Origin: Butyrivibrio sp.
GTDB lineage: Bacteria > Bacillota > Clostridia > Lachnospirales > Lachnospiraceae
Direction: 5' to 3'
Assembly: GCA_015056565.1 (NCBI GenBank)
Contig: SVGB01000014.1
Span: forward strand, 22,545 to 86,544
DNA length: 64,000 bases
Positions 35,915 through 43,985 of this stretch are shown one piece after another (the first letter of the stretch is position 1; each line of letters begins with the position of its first letter). The position numbers were made by a program, and so were the translations under genes. Below the pieces are notes generated by a model, which made no database searches, was not told the origin of the DNA, and saw only the letters and a list, made by a program, of their open reading frames with translations.

Positions 35915-37212
35915 TGAAGTTTAAGATTTCTTTTGACAAGATAAAAGAGAATATTAAAAGCTTTGGACTTGACTTCATAAAAGACAAAAAGAAAGTGGCC
36001 TTATGGGCAGTGTGCCTGTGCCTGATGCTTGTTTTTGCTATTTTGGGAGCTGTAAGTGGCCACATAATAGCCGGACTACCAGATCAGCTTGGAGCTGACA
36101 GGTGGTCTGATGAAATGAGGATGGCTCAGGTGTCTCTTTTCCTTACCCAGGACCAGAAGATAACCGAGGACGATATCAAAAGATTTGAGTATGTTCTTGA
36201 GCGAAAACTTCTTGACGCCGGAGTTTCGGATGCAGCTGATGCCAAGGAGGATGCGCTGTCAGGACCTAAGATCATTGACACCATTGGTATTGATGAGATG
36301 TACGGAAGTCCCAAGCTCTCCAATGAGGAAGATGATGGGATAGGAAATCTTTATACCGTAGCCTATTGTGCTCAGGGAACAGCAACTCTTTCTTTTGAAG
36401 GCAGAATTTTGGAAAATGCTGCAGCTATTGGGGTTGGAGGAGACTTCTTTATATTCCATCCACTTACTCTTGTGAGCGGAGCTTACTTTGATGGTGATGA
36501 CTACATGAAGGACAAGGTTGTAATTGACGAAGATACAGCCTGGCAGCTCTTTGGCTCCACTGACATTATTGGACAGAGCGTATTAATATCGGGGGTGCCG
36601 CATTATATTACTGGAGTTGTGAAAAAAGAAACAGGTAAGCTTTACGAAGCAGCAGGACTTTCTAAAAGTTACGTCTATATGTCCTATGACTCCCTTTCAA
36701 GATATGGAAAAATCTTAAGCGGAGTTGTTGAAAGCAAGAAGATTTCCGAGGATGGAGCCATGGCAAGTGTGGGCGGAATAAACTGTGTGGAAGTTCTTTG
36801 CCCTAATCCTGTAAATGGGCTGGCTCTAAAGATATCTAAAGAAAGTCTGGTGTCTGATGACAGCGTAGTAGTTGCAATTGACAATACAGACAGATTTTCA
36901 GCCTTTTCTCTTTTTGCAGTGCTTAAAAGCTTTTTTACCAGAAGTATGTGGGGCAAAGCCATTTTTTATCCATATTGGGAAAACGTGGCAAGAGGATATG
37001 AGGACATACTTGCACTTATACTCCTGGTTAGATCGATAGCTCTTTTGATCGTGGTGATCATAGCTACGATTGCCATAATAAATCTTTACAGGCACAAGAA
37101 GTGGACAGTAAGAGGAATAGTTAAATATCTTTCAGATAAAAAGTATGATCTGGAAGCAGAATATAAACAGAAAAAAGACAAAAAGATGATAGATAGTGCC
37201 GACAATGTGTGA
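35914..37212 (+). CDS. MacB-like membrane protein lacking the full FtsX domain
   Basis: A 432-residue protein with one membrane helix at ~28-50 (VALWAVCLCLMLVFAILGAV). A ~310-residue extracellular domain with MacB_PCD features follows (HPLTLVSGAYFDGDDYMKDK, VVIDEDTAWQLFGSTDIIGQ, ISGVPHYITGVVKKE), then a single helix near 370-393 (DILALILLVRSIALLIVVII) and a basic tail. MacB/FtsX exporters have a four-helix topology, so this is a reduced form with two helices and no motor domain. Start and stop overlap (TAATG) with the HlyD-like gene, so the two are probably stoichiometric partners. Confidence 0.75.
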   Translation: MKFKISFDKIKENIKSFGLDFIKDKKKVALWAVCLCLMLVFAILGAVSGHIIAGLPDQLGADRWSDEMRMAQVSLFLTQDQKITEDDIKRFEYVLERKLLDAGVSDAADAKEDALSGPKIIDTIGIDEMYGSPKLSNEEDDGIGNLYTVAYCAQGTATLSFEGRILENAAAIGVGGDFFIFHPLTLVSGAYFDGDDYMKDKVVIDEDTAWQLFGSTDIIGQSVLISGVPHYITGVVKKETGKLYEAAGLSKSYVYMSYDSLSRYGKILSGVVESKKISEDGAMASVGGINCVEVLCPNPVNGLALKISKESLVSDDSVVVAIDNTDRFSAFSLFAVLKSFFTRSMWGKAIFYPYWENVARGYEDILALILLVRSIALLIVVIIATIAIINLYRHKKWTVRGIVKYLSDKKYDLEAEYKQKKDKKMIDSADNV

Positions 37213-37230
37213 GGGCAGAGAGGAGAAATT

Positions 37231-39591
37231 ATGAAAAAGAGGACACTGCGTAATAGGTTGCTTGGCCTTGGACTGTGCGGACTAATGGCCGTTACTGCAT
37301 TTACAGGATGCGGTAAAAAGAGCGGAGAGAGTCTTGTGGATCAGGCCAGCAGCAACACCAAGGAGTATGTTTTTAGTCAGGAGTTCATTGACCTTGGAGG
37401 GAAGTACGACTGCAGCAGCCTTTCACTTGCTGGTGACAGGGTATATGCGACTACTTACTCTGATAACGGATACATCACGATCTTTTCATTTAATCCTGAT
37501 GGAAGTGATATGAGATCAATAAAGATCCCAGAGGCAGAAAATGAAGGCCATGGATACATGACCTTTAATGAAGCTGGGGAAATGTACTGCACCCTCAATA
37601 TTTATGACTACAGTAACTATGAAGAAGATGATGGCGAAATGCACATCATGAATGGAGAAGGTGAGGAAGCTGATACTGATCCTCAGGATCCTGGTGAGTT
37701 CATAGACGAGTCAGTAGATGAGCAGCAATACCTTGTTAAGTATGACGCATCAGGTAACGAAGTATTAAGACTTGACCTTTTACAGGATATCAAGGACGAT
37801 GATGACTACTTCAGCGTCTATGGAATGGCTTATGATGATAAGGCGGGGCTTATTGTCAGCGCAAATAAAGGAATTTTTAAATTTGATGAGGAAAGTGTAA
37901 GTCTTAAGGCTATTTCTGAAACTGCAGCTGACAGCGATCCCAATTCCTACCAGGGCGCAGTTAGTATTTACAGAGGATTCCAGGGTAAGCTCTTTACATC
38001 CAAGTGGGGCGATGCTGGAATGGAGTTCATGAGTTTCGACGCTTCTACAGGTAAGTTTGGAGAGAAATCTGAACAGTTTAAAAACTATGAGGACTTTTCT
38101 TTCTTTGGCGGAAATGGATATGACATATATGTATCAAAACAGGATGGCATTTATGGCTTTGACTATAAAAAGGACCAGCTTACCAAGATCCTCGACTACA
38201 TGGATTCTGACCTGAGTGTCAGCTACTCTCTTTCATCTGTTGTAGCTATAAGTGATAATGAGTTTATTGCAAATCTTCCAGATGAGGAGTACAACTACAA
38301 TCTCGTAAGACTTAAGAAGGTTCCGGCTGATCAGGTAAAAGACAGAACCGTAATAACTCTGGGTGGCTACTATATCGACTACAGGATCAGACAAAAGGTA
38401 TACAAGTTCAATTCTGAAAACCAGGATTATAAGATAAAACTCGTTGATTATTCTTCCTTAAACAGTGCAGAAGATGAGAATGCCGGACCAAATCAGTTTA
38501 ATCTTGATATCGTGTCTGGAAATGTTCCTGATATTATGTATTTTTCAACAGAGTCACCTGTTGACAGCTACATCAATAAAGGGCTGTTTTTGGACCTTGC
38601 ACCATTTATCAAAAATGATCCTGAGTTGTCAAATGTTGAATTTGTAGACAATGTATTTAAGGCTTTCATGACTGGAGATAAGGTATATCAGCTTGTTCCT
38701 TCTTACTACATCAACACTTTTTCTACCAAGTCATCCTACCTCCAGGGAAAAGAAATCCTTTCTCTGGATGATGCTATAGACATGATGGAAGCAAAAGGGA
38801 TAAAGTATTCTGATTCCTTTGGTCTTACTACAAGAGATAACATTTTAGATGCAGGTATCACAGCAGCCGGAAGCGGATTTATAGACTGGGAAAACAAAAC
38901 CTGCCACTTTGACAGTGATGAGTTTATTAAGTTCATAGAGTTTGTGAAGAACTTCCCTGAAACTCTTCCTGAAGATGCATGGATGGATTACAAAGAAACC
39001 TGCTTTATTGAGGGAAGCTCTCTTTTCTCACCTACATATCTCAATGGCTTCAGATCTTATAGGAGATATGTTGATGGTACATTTGGCGCGCCTATTACCC
39101 TCATAGGATTCCCTAACAACATGGGAAGAAACTGTTCTGTTCTTGTCCCTTCTCAGAGGATATGCGTAAGCTCTAAAACCAAGTATTCAGATGTCTGCTG
39201 GCAACTGGTAAGACAGTTCCTTATGGAGGACTATCAGGACGAGTTTGAATACGAATTCCCTATCAGAAAGTCAAGCTTTGATAAGCTTGCAGATAAGTCA
39301 ATGGAGCGCTACTTCTGGACTGACGATGATGGAACCAAGCACTATGAGGATGACACATACTGGATCGGTGATCAGGAGATAACTGTTCAGCCTCTTACAA
39401 AAGAAGACGTAGAATATGTTAAGGGCTTTATTTGTTCTCTTGACGACTCAAATGTCTATAATGCAAACAAGAACGTTTATAACATTATAAATGAAGAGGT
39501 GGCTGCATTTTTCGGGGGTCAGAAAACTGCAAAAGAGGTTGCTGATATAATCCAGAGCCGGGTAAGCATTTATGTCAATGAAAACAGCTAA
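37231..39591 (+). CDS. Solute-binding lipoprotein with N-terminal propeller-like domain
   Basis: A 786-residue lipoprotein with lipobox FTGC near residue 27. Residues ~40-370 are a beta-rich repeat region resembling a beta-propeller (units like LSLAGDRVYATTYSD, GMAYDDKAGLIVSANKGIFK). From about residue 380 the sequence becomes a type-1 extracellular solute-binding protein (KVYKFNSENQDYKIKLVDYS, NVPDIMYF, GLFLDLAPFIKNDPELS). Ordinary binding proteins of sugar importers are ~420-550 residues, so the propeller is an added module. It follows the MacB-like gene by 18 bp and completes the operon with the two MalFG-type permeases. Confidence 0.82.
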   Translation: MKKRTLRNRLLGLGLCGLMAVTAFTGCGKKSGESLVDQASSNTKEYVFSQEFIDLGGKYDCSSLSLAGDRVYATTYSDNGYITIFSFNPDGSDMRSIKIPEAENEGHGYMTFNEAGEMYCTLNIYDYSNYEEDDGEMHIMNGEGEEADTDPQDPGEFIDESVDEQQYLVKYDASGNEVLRLDLLQDIKDDDDYFSVYGMAYDDKAGLIVSANKGIFKFDEESVSLKAISETAADSDPNSYQGAVSIYRGFQGKLFTSKWGDAGMEFMSFDASTGKFGEKSEQFKNYEDFSFFGGNGYDIYVSKQDGIYGFDYKKDQLTKILDYMDSDLSVSYSLSSVVAISDNEFIANLPDEEYNYNLVRLKKVPADQVKDRTVITLGGYYIDYRIRQKVYKFNSENQDYKIKLVDYSSLNSAEDENAGPNQFNLDIVSGNVPDIMYFSTESPVDSYINKGLFLDLAPFIKNDPELSNVEFVDNVFKAFMTGDKVYQLVPSYYINTFSTKSSYLQGKEILSLDDAIDMMEAKGIKYSDSFGLTTRDNILDAGITAAGSGFIDWENKTCHFDSDEFIKFIEFVKNFPETLPEDAWMDYKETCFIEGSSLFSPTYLNGFRSYRRYVDGTFGAPITLIGFPNNMGRNCSVLVPSQRICVSSKTKYSDVCWQLVRQFLMEDYQDEFEYEFPIRKSSFDKLADKSMERYFWTDDDGTKHYEDDTYWIGDQEITVQPLTKEDVEYVKGFICSLDDSNVYNANKNVYNIINEEVAAFFGGQKTAKEVADIIQSRVSIYVNENS

Positions 39592-39677
39592 TTTTATCTT
39601 TAGATTGTACTGATTTTTCATATGTTATCAGTCGATTAGACGTTGAATGCTTGTTTTGAGTAGCATATAATTTAATT

Positions 39678-41726
39678 ATGCATACTTTTATCATGATAAT
39701 AAAAATGTCAGCTGTTACATTGCTGTATATCCTTTTGATAGTAGCAATGTGGCGGCTGACCAGAGATAAAAAGATCACGAATCCATGGAAAGTGCTTATA
39801 GGGCTGGTATTTGGACTTAGCTCTGTATTGTCGACTCACTATGGTATTTCTTACGAGGGCATGATCATCAATGTGAGAGATTTAGGCCCTCTTTCTGCTG
39901 GACTTTTCTTTTCGCCTGTATCAGGTATTATCGCAGGACTAATTGGCGGCATCGAAAGGTATATTGCCGGAACATATTTTGGCGTCGGCTCATACACAAG
40001 AGTTGCATGTAGCGTGGCAACCTGCGTGGCAGGCTTTGTTGCTATGGGAATGAATGCTTGTGTCTTTAAGGGAAAGAAGCCTTCTCCTGTGTATGCTTTT
40101 TTTATGGGAGCCTTCATGGAAGTGTTCCACATGTATGTGGTATTCATAACTCATCGTGATGACCTGCACAGTGCTTTCATGGTGGTGAAGATCTGTTCAG
40201 TTCCAATGATTATGTTCACAGGAATCGGCCTTGCACTTTCATCATATCTTTTGCAGGTCCTTTCAGGGGAATGGAGAAATCCTTTTGCAAAGAAAAAAGC
40301 AGAAGAGGTTCCTGTCTCTACAAGATTCCAGAGATGGCTCTTTGCTGTGACTTTTCTTGTCCTTGTAGCCGGATTTTTCTTTTTCTACTATCTGCAGACC
40401 GGCTCAGAGTATCAGGACAGCATCCACACAATTGAAGAAAGTGCAACGCATATCAAGCAGCGAATACTTGATGGCGATAACAATATTGAGCCTGAGGGAG
40501 ATGTTTCTTTTGACCACATGATCCTTGCAGATGGATATATAAACAATGGAACTCATAAGGGTATGACTGTTGGAGGAGATGAGGCTAATTCTCTTAAGAG
40601 CCTTGCAGGGAAAACTGTTAAACGCACATATCTTGGGAAAAAATCCCTGCTGCGAGTAGAAGCAATTGATCCTGAGCATATTCTTGTGGTATCAATGACC
40701 AATGAACAGGTCTACTGGTACAGAGATGCCCAGGCCTATGAAACCGGGCTTTCCAGCATTCTTTTGTTTACAGTAACCTACGTACTCATAGCTTATCTTG
40801 TTAATATGATCGTCGTAAATAACATTCAGAAGATAAATGGTTCCCTTTCCAAGATCACAAACGGGAACCTTGATGAGGTGGTTGATGTAAGAAGCTCTTC
40901 AGAGTTTGCCGAGTTATCTGACGATATCAATGAGACGGTAATGGCTCTTAAAGGCTATATCAGCGCTGCGGAAAAGAAAATGGAGCAGGAGCTGACACTT
41001 GCCAGGATAATCCAGGATTCTTCGCTTCCAAAGTCTTTTAATTTCCCTGACAGGGATGAGATAGAGATTTATGCTACCATGAAGCCGGCAAAAGAAGTTG
41101 GTGGTGATTTCTATGACTTCTTCCATGTGGACGTCAACAGAATGGCCTTTGTCATTGCTGATGTTTCAGGTAAAGGTATTCCTGCAGCCCTTGTTATGAT
41201 GAGAAGTAAGACTGCAATAAGAACTGTCGCCCAGGAAGGTGGAACTCCAGCAGATATCATTGAAAAGACCAATGAAGCCCTGTGCGAAGGAAATGACGCT
41301 GAGATGTTTGTAACAGCCTGGATCGGAATACTTGATCTGCCAACAGGTCTTTTAACCTGTGCCAATGCAGGCCACGAATATCCTGCCATCAAGAGGGCAG
41401 GAGGAGAGTATGAGCTATTTAAGGATAAGCACTCTCTGGCGCTTGCAGCGATGGATGGATTAAAAGCAAAGCAGTATGATATAGAACTTGAGCCGGGAGA
41501 CAAGGTGTTTGTTTATTCTGATGGAATACCGGAAGCTATCAATGAGAATGTGGAACAGTATGGCACTGAAAGAATGATCGAGGCATTGAACCTGGTGAAA
41601 AATGAGACCATGAGGGATACACTTCCGGCTATCACGGAAAGCGTAAATATATTCAAAGGAAAAGCTGACCAGTTTGATGATATGACGATGCTTGGATTTG
41701 AGTTCAGGCACTATAGTAAGGTTTAA
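39678..41726 (+). CDS. PP2C/SpoIIE-type serine phosphatase with LytS-like membrane sensor
   Basis: A 682-residue membrane protein. The N-terminal ~190 residues are a 5TMR-LYT sensor (GISYEGMIINVRDLGPLSAG, GIIAGLIGGIERYIAGTYFG). A second membrane anchor and an extracellular domain follow, then another helix and a HAMP-like segment (NNIQKINGSLSKITNGNLDE). The C-terminus is a SpoIIE phosphatase domain with metal-binding motifs EVGGDFYDFF, VIADVSGKGIPAALVM and YSDGIPEAIN. It should dephosphorylate an anti-sigma antagonist in response to a signal at the membrane. No partner anti-sigma gene is adjacent. It ends at the repeat and terminator region. Confidence 0.9.
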   Translation: MHTFIMIIKMSAVTLLYILLIVAMWRLTRDKKITNPWKVLIGLVFGLSSVLSTHYGISYEGMIINVRDLGPLSAGLFFSPVSGIIAGLIGGIERYIAGTYFGVGSYTRVACSVATCVAGFVAMGMNACVFKGKKPSPVYAFFMGAFMEVFHMYVVFITHRDDLHSAFMVVKICSVPMIMFTGIGLALSSYLLQVLSGEWRNPFAKKKAEEVPVSTRFQRWLFAVTFLVLVAGFFFFYYLQTGSEYQDSIHTIEESATHIKQRILDGDNNIEPEGDVSFDHMILADGYINNGTHKGMTVGGDEANSLKSLAGKTVKRTYLGKKSLLRVEAIDPEHILVVSMTNEQVYWYRDAQAYETGLSSILLFTVTYVLIAYLVNMIVVNNIQKINGSLSKITNGNLDEVVDVRSSSEFAELSDDINETVMALKGYISAAEKKMEQELTLARIIQDSSLPKSFNFPDRDEIEIYATMKPAKEVGGDFYDFFHVDVNRMAFVIADVSGKGIPAALVMMRSKTAIRTVAQEGGTPADIIEKTNEALCEGNDAEMFVTAWIGILDLPTGLLTCANAGHEYPAIKRAGGEYELFKDKHSLALAAMDGLKAKQYDIELEPGDKVFVYSDGIPEAINENVEQYGTERMIEALNLVKNETMRDTLPAITESVNIFKGKADQFDDMTMLGFEFRHYSKV

Positions 41727-41749
41727 ATTTGCTTGCCCTACGCATACAC

Positions 41750-41848
41750 CCTGCTTACTCAAACGATGCATACCTGCTTGATAACGAGCAATGCATATAA
41801 CCTGCTTACTCAAACGATGCATACCTGCTTAATAACGAGCAATGCATA
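41750..41848 (+). repeat. Tandem 51-bp repeat related to the tRNA-Gly 3' flank
   Basis: Two copies of a 51-bp unit (from 41750 and from 41801), each made of part A (CCTGCTTACTCAAACGATGC plus ATA) and part B (25 bp beginning CCTGCTTGATAACGAGC in copy 1, CCTGCTTAATAACGAGC in copy 2). The first 22 nt of the second B part (41824-41845) are an exact inverted copy of 41956-41977, the 3' end of the tRNA-Gly gene plus its flank. Confidence 0.8.
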
Positions 41849-41872
41849 CAAGATTTGCTGCGCAAATCTTGT
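41848..41872. repeat. Small perfect hairpin
   Basis: ACAAGATTTGC (41848-41858) pairs with GCAAATCTTGT (41862-41872) over a 3-nt loop. It lies between the tandem repeats and the larger terminator and has no T run directly after it. Confidence 0.7.
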
Positions 41873-41890
41873 CCGTGCTTGTCGCACTAT

Positions 41891-41955
41891 AAAAACATAA
41901 ATGCGCTGAAATCTTAACAAGTAAACTTGTACGAATTCAGCGCATTTATGTTTTT
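41891..41955. terminator. Bidirectional terminator between the phosphatase and tRNA-Gly genes
   Basis: A perfect 20-bp stem: AAAAACATAAATGCGCTGAA (41891-41910) pairs with its complement at 41936-41955. The 25-nt apical region holds a small ACAAGT/CTTGT hairpin. A runs on one side and T runs on the other allow termination from both directions. Confidence 0.88.
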
Positions 41956-41971
41956 GCATTGCTCGTTATTA

Positions 41972-42042
41972 AGCAGGATACGGGAATCGAACCCGCCTCT
42001 TCAGCTTGGGAAGCTAACATACTACCGATGTACTAATCCTGC
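41972..42042 (-). tRNA. tRNA-Gly (anticodon CCC)
   Basis: Read on the minus strand it folds as a full cloverleaf of 71 nt: acceptor GCAGGAT/ATCCTGC, D arm GTAC-ATCGGTA-GTAT, anticodon arm TTAGC-TTCCCAA-GCTGA with anticodon CCC, and T arm GCGGG-TTCGATT-CCCGT, ending with a discriminator T. The CCA end is not encoded. It reads glycine codon GGG. Its own promoter lies upstream (42056-42084) and the 41891-41955 hairpin terminates it. The last nucleotides of its acceptor arm are part of the repeat cluster next to it. Confidence 0.93.
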
Positions 42043-42055
42043 AAGCCACTTATAT

Positions 42056-42084
42056 ATTGTAGTTAATGTAAATGTTTATTTCAA
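42056..42084 (-). promoter_or_regulatory. Sigma-A promoter of tRNA-Gly
   Basis: On the minus strand TTGAAA (42079-42084), a 17-nt spacer and TACAAT (42056-42061) lie 13 bp upstream of the tRNA 5' end. Confidence 0.7.
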
Positions 42085-42133
42085 GCTTTTTTCATGCGAT
42101 AATGGAATTAAGAACAAACAAAGGAGAACAACT

Positions 42134-43228
42134 ATGCAGCATAAACTTGGAATCATAGCTCTGGAGTCAGCTTCTTCAATTGGAAATAGGGTTAACGAGA
42201 TCTTGAAGCACTGGAGAGGGGAAGATGATTTTCTTATACCCTGTGAGTGTCCAAGGTTTGGAAGCGGCGAAGGAAAGGGAATTGTGAGAGAGTCTGTCAG
42301 GGACAAGGACATATACATCATAGTTGATGTTCTTAACAATTCGCTTGTTTACAAGATGGATGGTGAGCCAAACCGCATGTCGCCTGATGATAACTACATG
42401 GACCTTAAGAGGGTCATAGCAGCCTGCAATGGCAAGGCAGCAAGGATCAATGTTATTATGCCTTTTTTGTATGAAGGAAGACAACATAGAAAGACTACAA
42501 GAGAGTCCCTTGACTGTGCTGTGATGCTAAGAGAACTGGAGAATATGGGGGTTCACGAGATCATTACCTTTGATGCCCACGACCCCAGAATGCAAAACAC
42601 GACTCCTCTAAAAAGCCTTGAGAACATATCTCCGGCGCTTCAGTTTACCCAGGCGTTTCTTACTGAGTATGAGGATATACAGCTTGACTCTGACCATTTA
42701 ATGCTGATCGCACCAGATGAAGGAGCCACAGAGAGGGTAGTGTTCCTTGCATCTTTGTATGGTGTCAATATCGGAATGTTCTACAAGAGAAGAGACTATA
42801 CCAAGATCGTAGAAGGGTGTAATCCTATTATCGCTCATGATTTCTGTGGAGCTTCTGTTGAGGGAAAAGACTGTATTGTAATAGATGATATGATCTCTTC
42901 AGGCGGCAGTATGCTTGATGTCTCAAGGCAGCTAAAGAAAATGGGAGCTAAGAGAGTATTTATTTTCTCTACTTTTGGTCTGTTTACAAACGGCTTTAAG
43001 AAGTTCGATGAATCTTTTGAAAAAAAGGAATTTGACCGGATATTTACGACGAACCTTATATACCAAAAACCTGAGCTTCTTAAGAAGGATTACTATTATA
43101 GTGTCAGTATGAACAGATATATCGCTGCCATTATAGATACGATGAATAAAGGCGAAACCTTAAGTGCTTTGACGAGACCTGCTCTAAAAATCACGGATAT
43201 GATAGAAAATTATAGAAAAAAAGACTGA
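42134..43228 (+). CDS. prs: Ribose-phosphate pyrophosphokinase (PRPP synthetase)
   Basis: A 364-residue enzyme. ATG 42134 is chosen for AAGGAG 7 nt before it; the longer open frame upstream runs through the tRNA gene and is not coding. The PRPP loop is CIVIDDMISSGGSM. Also seen are EGRQHRKTTRESL, ITFDAHDPRMQNTT and LIAPDEGATERVVFLA. The length and divergent N-terminus match the longer class found in Clostridia rather than the ~315-residue classical Prs. It makes PRPP from ribose-5-phosphate and ATP for nucleotide, His and Trp synthesis. It ends before a strong shared terminator. Confidence 0.9.
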   Translation: MQHKLGIIALESASSIGNRVNEILKHWRGEDDFLIPCECPRFGSGEGKGIVRESVRDKDIYIIVDVLNNSLVYKMDGEPNRMSPDDNYMDLKRVIAACNGKAARINVIMPFLYEGRQHRKTTRESLDCAVMLRELENMGVHEIITFDAHDPRMQNTTPLKSLENISPALQFTQAFLTEYEDIQLDSDHLMLIAPDEGATERVVFLASLYGVNIGMFYKRRDYTKIVEGCNPIIAHDFCGASVEGKDCIVIDDMISSGGSMLDVSRQLKKMGAKRVFIFSTFGLFTNGFKKFDESFEKKEFDRIFTTNLIYQKPELLKKDYYYSVSMNRYIAAIIDTMNKGETLSALTRPALKITDMIENYRKKD

Positions 43229-43276
43229 TGATTTTTTGAGAATTTATGCAGTTTACCTGAAAAATAATATAAAAAT

Positions 43277-43323
43277 AAAGCCGCCTAAATGCCGCATTGA
43301 CAGGCATTTAGGCGGCTTTTTAC
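43277..43323. terminator. Bidirectional terminator between prs and mscL
   Basis: A 17-bp stem: AAAGCCGCCTAAATGCC (43277-43293) pairs with GGCATTTAGGCGGCTTT (43303-43319) over a 9-nt loop. A T run follows on the plus strand and an A-rich run precedes it, serving the convergent mscL gene. Confidence 0.92.
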
Positions 43324-43332
43324 TATCCCGGG

Positions 43333-43815
43333 TTAAAGCTCAGATGTGCAATGAGGACATCTTGTTGCCTCAATATTGATCTCGCTCTTACATTTGGGGC
43401 AGATCTTTGTTGTCTTTGGAGCTTCTTCTTTTTCTTTCTCAAGTTTTGCTGAGAGCTTGTTCATTCCTTTTACGATAAAGAAGATAACAAGTGCCATAAG
43501 GATGAAGTTGATAACTACAGTTATGAAGGTTCCGTAGTTAAGTGTAGCTGCTCCAGCTTCCTTGGCTGCTTCAAGTGTTGCGTAGGATCCGCCATCAAGT
43601 ACGATGAACTTGTTATTGAAGTCAACGCCTCCGGTAAGGAGTCCGATAAGTGGCATGATAATGTCGTCAACAAGAGAGGAGATTATCTTCTGGAAAGCTC
43701 CGCCGATGATAACACCAACCGCCATGTCGAGTACGTTACCTCTCATGATAAACTCACGAAATTCCCCAGCAATGCCCTTACTTTTTCCAGCTACGTCTTT
43801 TATTTTTTCTGTCAT
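43333..43815 (-). CDS. mscL: Large-conductance mechanosensitive channel MscL
   Basis: A 160-residue channel. The start at 43815 (MTEKIKDVAGKSKGIAGEF) is used; an ATG 15 bp further out lies on the Shine-Dalgarno itself. Helix 1 is FIMRGNVLDMAVGVIIGGAF, the pore-lining MscL signature. Helix 2 lies near FITVVINFILMALVIFFIV. The C-terminal tail ends in a zinc ribbon, ICPKCKSEI then ATRCPHCTSEL, which is common in clostridial MscL but absent from Escherichia coli MscL. It opens under membrane tension to release solutes on hypo-osmotic shock. Confidence 0.95.
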   Translation of the reverse strand: MTEKIKDVAGKSKGIAGEFREFIMRGNVLDMAVGVIIGGAFQKIISSLVDDIIMPLIGLLTGGVDFNNKFIVLDGGSYATLEAAKEAGAATLNYGTFITVVINFILMALVIFFIVKGMNKLSAKLEKEKEEAPKTTKICPKCKSEINIEATRCPHCTSEL

Positions 43816-43943
43816 TGTTTTTTCCTCCATTTATTTTTTTCATACACTTAAAAGATTTTAACACATTAACGTGGCATCAGCAATAAACTCACGTTACCAT
43901 GGAAAAGGCACAATGTCCAGGCGGAAGAAAATAATATTACAGT

Positions 43944-43972
43944 TAAAAAAATCCCACACCATAATGGTGTGG
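43944..43972 (-). terminator. Terminator of the uxaC-lacI unit
   Basis: On the minus strand the hairpin CCACACC-ATTAT-GGTGTGG (43954-43972) is followed by a run of Ts (the A run at 43945-43951 on the plus strand). Confidence 0.8.
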
Positions 43973-43985
43973 AATTTAATTTTGT

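Noticed and set aside
41750..41848. CRISPR-like short repeat array
   Set aside because: Only two units of 51 bp without unique spacers, no cas genes nearby, and the repeats match the tRNA flank.
41927..42133. In-frame N-terminal extension of PRPP synthetase by 69 codons
   Set aside because: It runs antisense through the tRNA-Gly gene, lacks a ribosome site and does not resemble Prs; ATG 42134 has AAGGAG at correct spacing.
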